Shown: positions 13,826 through 17,165 of the stretch, piece after piece
Layout of the letters: every line of letters starts with the position of its first letter
How positions within the stretch are numbered: position 1 is the stretch's first letter
Assembly (NCBI GenBank): GCA_020435885.1
Contig: JAGQYU010000078.1
Coordinates: 1-17,165, forward strand
Origin: Flavobacteriaceae bacterium
GTDB taxonomy: Bacteria; Bacteroidota; Bacteroidia; Flavobacteriales; Flavobacteriaceae
Direction of reading: 5' to 3'
Length of the DNA stretch: 17,165 nucleotides
Notes under the pieces: model-generated
What the model was told of the DNA's origin: nothing
What the model saw: the letters and a program-made list of their open reading frames with translations, nothing else
The model's database searches: none
Position numbers and translations under genes: made by a program

Positions 13826-15343
13826 ATGATGAACTCTAAAACAATTTTAATAATATTAGACGGTTGGGGCATAGCTCAAAACCCTGAAGTATCAGCTATT
13901 GACAAAGCAAACACACCTTTTATAGACTCACTTTACAAGAAATATCCAAACGCATCTTTAAGAACTGACGGACTCCATGTAGGACTACCTGAAGGTCAAA
14001 TGGGTAACAGTGAAGTTGGCCATATGAACTTAGGTGCCGGAAGAATAGTATATCAAGACCTTGTAAAGATTAATAAGGCTGTTGCCGATGACAGTATTGC
14101 TGATGAACCAACATTAAAAAAAGCATTTCAATATGCAAAAGAAAATCATAAAGATGTTCATTTTTTAGGATTGGTTTCTGACGGTGGCGTGCATTCACAC
14201 ATAAACCATGTAAAAGGTTTGGTAAAAGCTGCCGATGCTTTTGGTTTACATAGCTATGTACATGCTTTTACTGATGGTAGAGATGTTGATCCTAAATCTG
14301 GTAAAGGTTTCATAAAAGACCTAAATAGTTACCTCAAAGACCATAACAGTGCTCTGGCTTCTGTTGTAGGAAGATATTATGCTATGGACAGAGATAAACG
14401 TTGGGAGCGTGTAAAACTGGCTTATGATCTTATCGTAAACGGTGTAGGAGAAAAAACACAAGATCCGGTACAGGCTATTCAGAGAAGTTATGACAACAAT
14501 ATAACCGATGAATTTATAAAACCGATTTGTGTTGTAGATGCTAAAAACAATCCGGTGGCAACCGTTAAAGATGGCGATGTGGTTATTTTCTTCAATTTTA
14601 GAACTGATCGTGGAAGGCAACTTACGCAAGCGCTTTCTCAACAAGATTTCCCAGAGCAAAACATGCATAAGCTAAATTTGCATTATGTAACTATGACCAA
14701 TTATGATGATACTTTTAAAAATGTAGCTATCATTTATCCAAAAGATGATCTGAACAATACCTTAGGTGAGGTACTAGAGAAAAATGGTAAAAAACAAATC
14801 CGCATAGCAGAAACCGAAAAATATCCTCACGTTACCTTTTTCTTTTCTGGAGGAAGAGAAAAAGAATTTAATGGAGAAAAACGTATCATGTGCCCATCAC
14901 CAAAGGTGGCCACTTACGACTTGCAACCTGAAATGAGCGCCAGAGATATCGCTGATGCTATCATCCCAGAGATAAAAAAACAGGAAGTCGATTTTATCTG
15001 TTTGAATTTTGCAAATACTGATATGGTAGGTCATACAGGCGTTATGGAAGCTGCCATAAAAGCTGCCGAAACAGTGGACGCTTGTTTAAAAGATGTAGTT
15101 ACAGCAGCTTCTGAAAACAACTATACAAGCATCATTATTGCAGATCATGGTAATAGTGATATGATGATAAACCCAGACGGAACACCCAATACGGCCCATA
15201 CAACCAACCCTGTTCCAATTATAGTGGTAAATGACACTATACAATCTGTAAAAAGTGGTATCTTAGCCAATATAGCTCCTACTATTTTACATTTAATGGG
15301 TATTGAAAAACCCAAAGTTATGAATGAAGAATCGTTAGTTTAA
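13826..15343 (+). CDS. gpmI: 2,3-bisphosphoglycerate-independent phosphoglycerate mutase
   Basis: GpmI interconverts 3- and 2-phosphoglycerate in glycolysis and gluconeogenesis using two manganese ions and a phosphoserine. The 505 residues are usual for the family. D12 in LDGWG and the nucleophile S62 in GQMGNSEVGHMNLGAGR belong to the phosphatase domain. The inserted transferase domain (about 75-305) contains SDGGVHSH, TDGRDVDP and GRYYAMDRD. NFRTDRGRQL (257-266) links the two. The second half of the metal site follows: D399 and H403 in NTDMVGHTG, D440-H441 in ADHGNSD, and H458 in TAHTTNPVP. The start could be the first or the second of two consecutive ATGs. A thioredoxin-fold gene follows after 14 bases and is probably cotranscribed. 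Confidence 0.97.
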   Translation: MMNSKTILIILDGWGIAQNPEVSAIDKANTPFIDSLYKKYPNASLRTDGLHVGLPEGQMGNSEVGHMNLGAGRIVYQDLVKINKAVADDSIADEPTLKKAFQYAKENHKDVHFLGLVSDGGVHSHINHVKGLVKAADAFGLHSYVHAFTDGRDVDPKSGKGFIKDLNSYLKDHNSALASVVGRYYAMDRDKRWERVKLAYDLIVNGVGEKTQDPVQAIQRSYDNNITDEFIKPICVVDAKNNPVATVKDGDVVIFFNFRTDRGRQLTQALSQQDFPEQNMHKLNLHYVTMTNYDDTFKNVAIIYPKDDLNNTLGEVLEKNGKKQIRIAETEKYPHVTFFFSGGREKEFNGEKRIMCPSPKVATYDLQPEMSARDIADAIIPEIKKQEVDFICLNFANTDMVGHTGVMEAAIKAAETVDACLKDVVTAASENNYTSIIIADHGNSDMMINPDGTPNTAHTTNPVPIIVVNDTIQSVKSGILANIAPTILHLMGIEKPKVMNEESLV

Positions 15344-15357
15344 TTTTTAATAATATC

Positions 15358-15876
15358 ATGAAAAAAATAATTGTTGCATTAACTGTACTGTTTTGCATTT
15401 CTTCCTACGCTCAACATAAAGAAACTATTACTCCATCTGTTATGCTTACAGGTGTAATTCAAAAGAAAGACTTTAAAGAAGCTCCATATTCTTTCTGGTT
15501 TGATAGAAATTACGATAGTTATACTGTTGATGAAACTACTGTAAAAGAAATTAAGAAACATCTTAAAGGAGTTACCATTAAAGCCTTTATGGGAACTTGG
15601 TGTGGTGATAGCAAACGTGAAACTCCACACTTCTATAAAATTATGGATGCTGCCGGTTTTGATTACAACAATTTACAATTGGCTGCAGTGGACAGAACCA
15701 AAAAAACTCCGGAAAATCTGGAAGAAGGTTTAAACGTTTTTAGAGTGCCTACTTTTATCTTTTATAAAAAAGGTAAAGAAATTGGCCGATATGTTGAGTA
15801 CCCAAGAGAAACACTGGAAAAAGATATGCTAGCTATCTTATCAGGTAAGCCTTATAAACATTCGTACGAACAATAA
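15358..15876 (+). CDS. Exported thioredoxin-fold protein with a single active-site cysteine
   Basis: The 172-residue protein has a signal peptide (MKKIIVALTVLFCISSYA, cut before QH), so it should be periplasmic. The thioredoxin fold spans about 70-165. The active-site region is GTWCGDSKRETPHF, where the usual CxxC is C82-G-D-S85, so the second cysteine is replaced by serine. The cis-proline is P131 in RVPTFIFY. No cysteine remains in the mature part apart from C82. A dithiol exchange in one molecule is therefore impossible; a mixed-disulfide or other thiol role is possible. The N-terminal 50 residues form a non-thioredoxin extension rich in aromatics (YSFWFDRNYDSY). It lies 14 bases after gpmI and probably shares its mRNA, though a functional link is not obvious. 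Confidence 0.85.
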   Translation: MKKIIVALTVLFCISSYAQHKETITPSVMLTGVIQKKDFKEAPYSFWFDRNYDSYTVDETTVKEIKKHLKGVTIKAFMGTWCGDSKRETPHFYKIMDAAGFDYNNLQLAAVDRTKKTPENLEEGLNVFRVPTFIFYKKGKEIGRYVEYPRETLEKDMLAILSGKPYKHSYEQ

Positions 15877-15942
15877 TTAAGAGTTTTCTGTAAAATAAAC
15901 CGGCATAATTTTGGCCGAAATGAAACAGTTGTAAATTATTAT

Positions 15943-15950
15943 TACATTTG
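15943..15950 (+). promoter_or_regulatory. -7 promoter element for the BT0820-type HAD gene
   Basis: TACATTTG matches TAnnTTTG exactly and lies 19 bases before the ATG at 15970, in a 93-base gap. No TTG stands at the normal -33 distance. A four-bp inverted repeat, CGGC/GCCG (15901-15917), precedes it. Confidence 0.5.
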
Positions 15951-15969
15951 CAGCTGTTAAAAAAATTGT

Positions 15970-16374
15970 ATGCTACCAAAGGATCATTTAATAATTGCTG
16001 TAGATTTTGATGGAACCATTGTAGATGACGCCTATCCGGAAATAGGCTCTCCAAAGTTATTTGCCTTTGAAACGTTAAAAGAGTTCAAAAAAGACGGCCA
16101 TAGACTTATTTTATGGACATACAGATATGGTTCAAAATTACAGGAAGCCGTAGATTTTTGTGCTGAAAATGGCATAGAGTTCTACGCCGTAAATAAAAAC
16201 TATCCTGAAGAAAAATTTGAAGGAAAAGTCAGCCGTAAAATACATGCCGATATTTTTATTGACGACAGAAACTTAGGAGGTCTCTTAAGCTGGGGTGAAA
16301 TTTATAAGATCATAAAAAACAACCCAAATGCTGAAGTACCCAGGACCAAAAAAAAGAAAAAATGGTTTTGGTAA
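15970..16374 (+). CDS. HAD-superfamily hydrolase, BT0820 type
   Basis: The 134-residue protein is a minimal haloacid dehalogenase-fold enzyme without a cap domain. Motif I is IAVDFDGTIVDD, with nucleophile D12 and acid/base D14. Motif II is the threonine in LILWTYR (T50). The lysine of motif III is probably K90 in SRKIHADIF, and motif IV is FIDDRNLGG (D98, D99). All catalytic residues are kept, so it is probably an active small-molecule phosphatase. The family's known member is the Bacteroides protein BT0820, whose substrate I cannot state. The last nine residues, a five-lysine run and WFW, form a basic-aromatic tail that could touch membrane or nucleic acid. A -7 promoter element lies just upstream. 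Its stop is two bases from that of the convergent CoA-transferase gene. Confidence 0.88.
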   Translation: MLPKDHLIIAVDFDGTIVDDAYPEIGSPKLFAFETLKEFKKDGHRLILWTYRYGSKLQEAVDFCAENGIEFYAVNKNYPEEKFEGKVSRKIHADIFIDDRNLGGLLSWGEIYKIIKNNPNAEVPRTKKKKKWFW

Positions 16375-16376
16375 TT

Positions 16377-17165
16377 TTAAAATAACCTTAACTCAAACGC
16401 TTCTCTTTCCAGTTCTTCCCTAAACTTAGGATGTGCAATATTTATAAGTGCCTTAGCTCGTTGGCTGATAGTTTTTCCATACAAGTTAGCAACACCATAT
16501 TCAGTAATAATATAATGTACATGTGCCCTTGTAGTTACAACGCCTGCCCCATGTTTTAAGAAAGGAACTATCCTGTTAACCCCTTTTTTAGTTGTTGATG
16601 GGAGTGCAATAATAGGTTTTCCACCTTCGCTTAATGAAGCTCCTCTAATAAAGTCCATTTGGCCACCAACACCAGAATACATACAAGTTCCTATCGAATC
16701 CGAACAAACCTGCCCGGTAAGATCTACTTCAATAGCAGAATTAACAGCTACTACTTTGGGGTTTTTTCTAATATTGGAAACGTCATTTACATAATCGGCC
16801 TCTCGCATTTCTATAAACGGATTATCATCCACATAATCATATAATCGCTTAGAGCCCATCAAAAATGTGGTAAGTGCTCTTCCACGATTTATTTTTTTAT
16901 TATTTGAGTTGATAACATCCTTTAAAATGAGGTCAATTACACCATCTGAAAGCAATTCGGTATGTATTCCTAAATCTTTATGATTTGTAAGTTTAGGCAA
17001 AATTGCATTAGGTATAACCCCTATGCCCATCTGAAGTGTGCTGCCATCCTCAATAAGTTCGGCAATATAATCGCCAATCTTATCTTCTGTTTCGGTTGGA
17101 TCAGCAATTTTGGCTTCCGGTAATTCCACATCAACATCCACCATAGTGTTCAATTCAGAAATATG
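16377..17165 (-). CDS. Acetyl-CoA hydrolase/CoA-transferase family protein, 5' end outside the window
   Basis: The visible 262 residues are the C-terminal part of a CoA-transferase of the acetyl-CoA hydrolase / 4-hydroxybutyrate CoA-transferase group, which is normally about 430 residues. The frame is open to the window edge. An internal TTG or ATG near 17144-17153 would start inside the conserved fold, so I treat the gene as cut by the window. Family features are MGIGVIPNAI, GIHTELLSDG (its Glu is probably the catalytic one that forms the glutamyl-CoA thioester), VGGQMDFIRGA, STTKKGVNRIVP, ITEYGVANLYGK, and HPKFREELEREA near the end. It should move CoA between short acyl groups such as acetate and succinate or butyrate derivatives; the exact pair is unknown. 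It is cytoplasmic. Confidence 0.9.
   Translation of the reverse strand, partial: HISELNTMVDVDVELPEAKIADPTETEDKIGDYIAELIEDGSTLQMGIGVIPNAILPKLTNHKDLGIHTELLSDGVIDLILKDVINSNNKKINRGRALTTFLMGSKRLYDYVDDNPFIEMREADYVNDVSNIRKNPKVVAVNSAIEVDLTGQVCSDSIGTCMYSGVGGQMDFIRGASLSEGGKPIIALPSTTKKGVNRIVPFLKHGAGVVTTRAHVHYIITEYGVANLYGKTISQRAKALINIAHPKFREELEREAFELRLF

Overview
The window looks like a stretch of chromosome from a member of the Flavobacteriaceae (phylum Bacteroidota). The DNA is AT-rich. Start codons follow A-rich leaders with no Shine-Dalgarno sequence, and several intergenic regions carry the Bacteroidota -7 element TAnnTTTG. The gene content also fits: a block acpP-fabF-rnc-IPExxxVDY protein-pyk, a META-domain protein beside sufS, and a BT0820-type HAD protein. 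I see no insertion sequence, phage gene, CRISPR array, tRNA or rRNA. No gene-free stretch exceeds about 260 bases. Most genes are housekeeping.

Layout. Bases 1-366 hold the end of a small membrane protein. It meets, stop to stop, a minus-strand pair (367-2952): an M14 carboxypeptidase lipoprotein followed without a gap by a membrane-anchored NylB/beta-lactamase-type serine hydrolase. Divergent from this pair is sufS (3070-4284), a cysteine desulfurase for Fe-S assembly, with a META-domain protein behind it. After a 257-base AT-rich gap comes a lipoprotein M43 (cytophagalysin-type) metalloprotease with a strong terminator. A small exported protein of unknown function follows almost on top of that terminator. 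The overlapping minus-strand pair purN-rnhA comes next.

From 7717 the plus strand carries fatty-acid synthesis (acpP, fabF), RNA processing (rnc), an IPExxxVDY protein and pyruvate kinase. A long hairpin terminator between acpP and fabF probably lets much more acyl carrier protein be made than FabF. After pyk come an M48 metalloprotease, a tail-anchored small protein, a minus-strand periplasmic ankyrin protein, gpmI (a second glycolytic enzyme) in a likely operon with an exported single-cysteine thioredoxin-fold protein, a BT0820-type HAD protein with its own promoter element, and the end of a minus-strand acetyl-CoA hydrolase/CoA-transferase.

I found no convincing undescribed system. The observations most worth a second look are modest. 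They are the dyad just before the 88-residue tail-anchored protein, the terminator sitting 11 bases before a start codon, the acpP/fabF attenuator, the fused-junction peptidase/hydrolase pair, residue changes in RNase III and in the IPExxxVDY protein, and three convergent gene pairs with 0-3 bases between stop codons.
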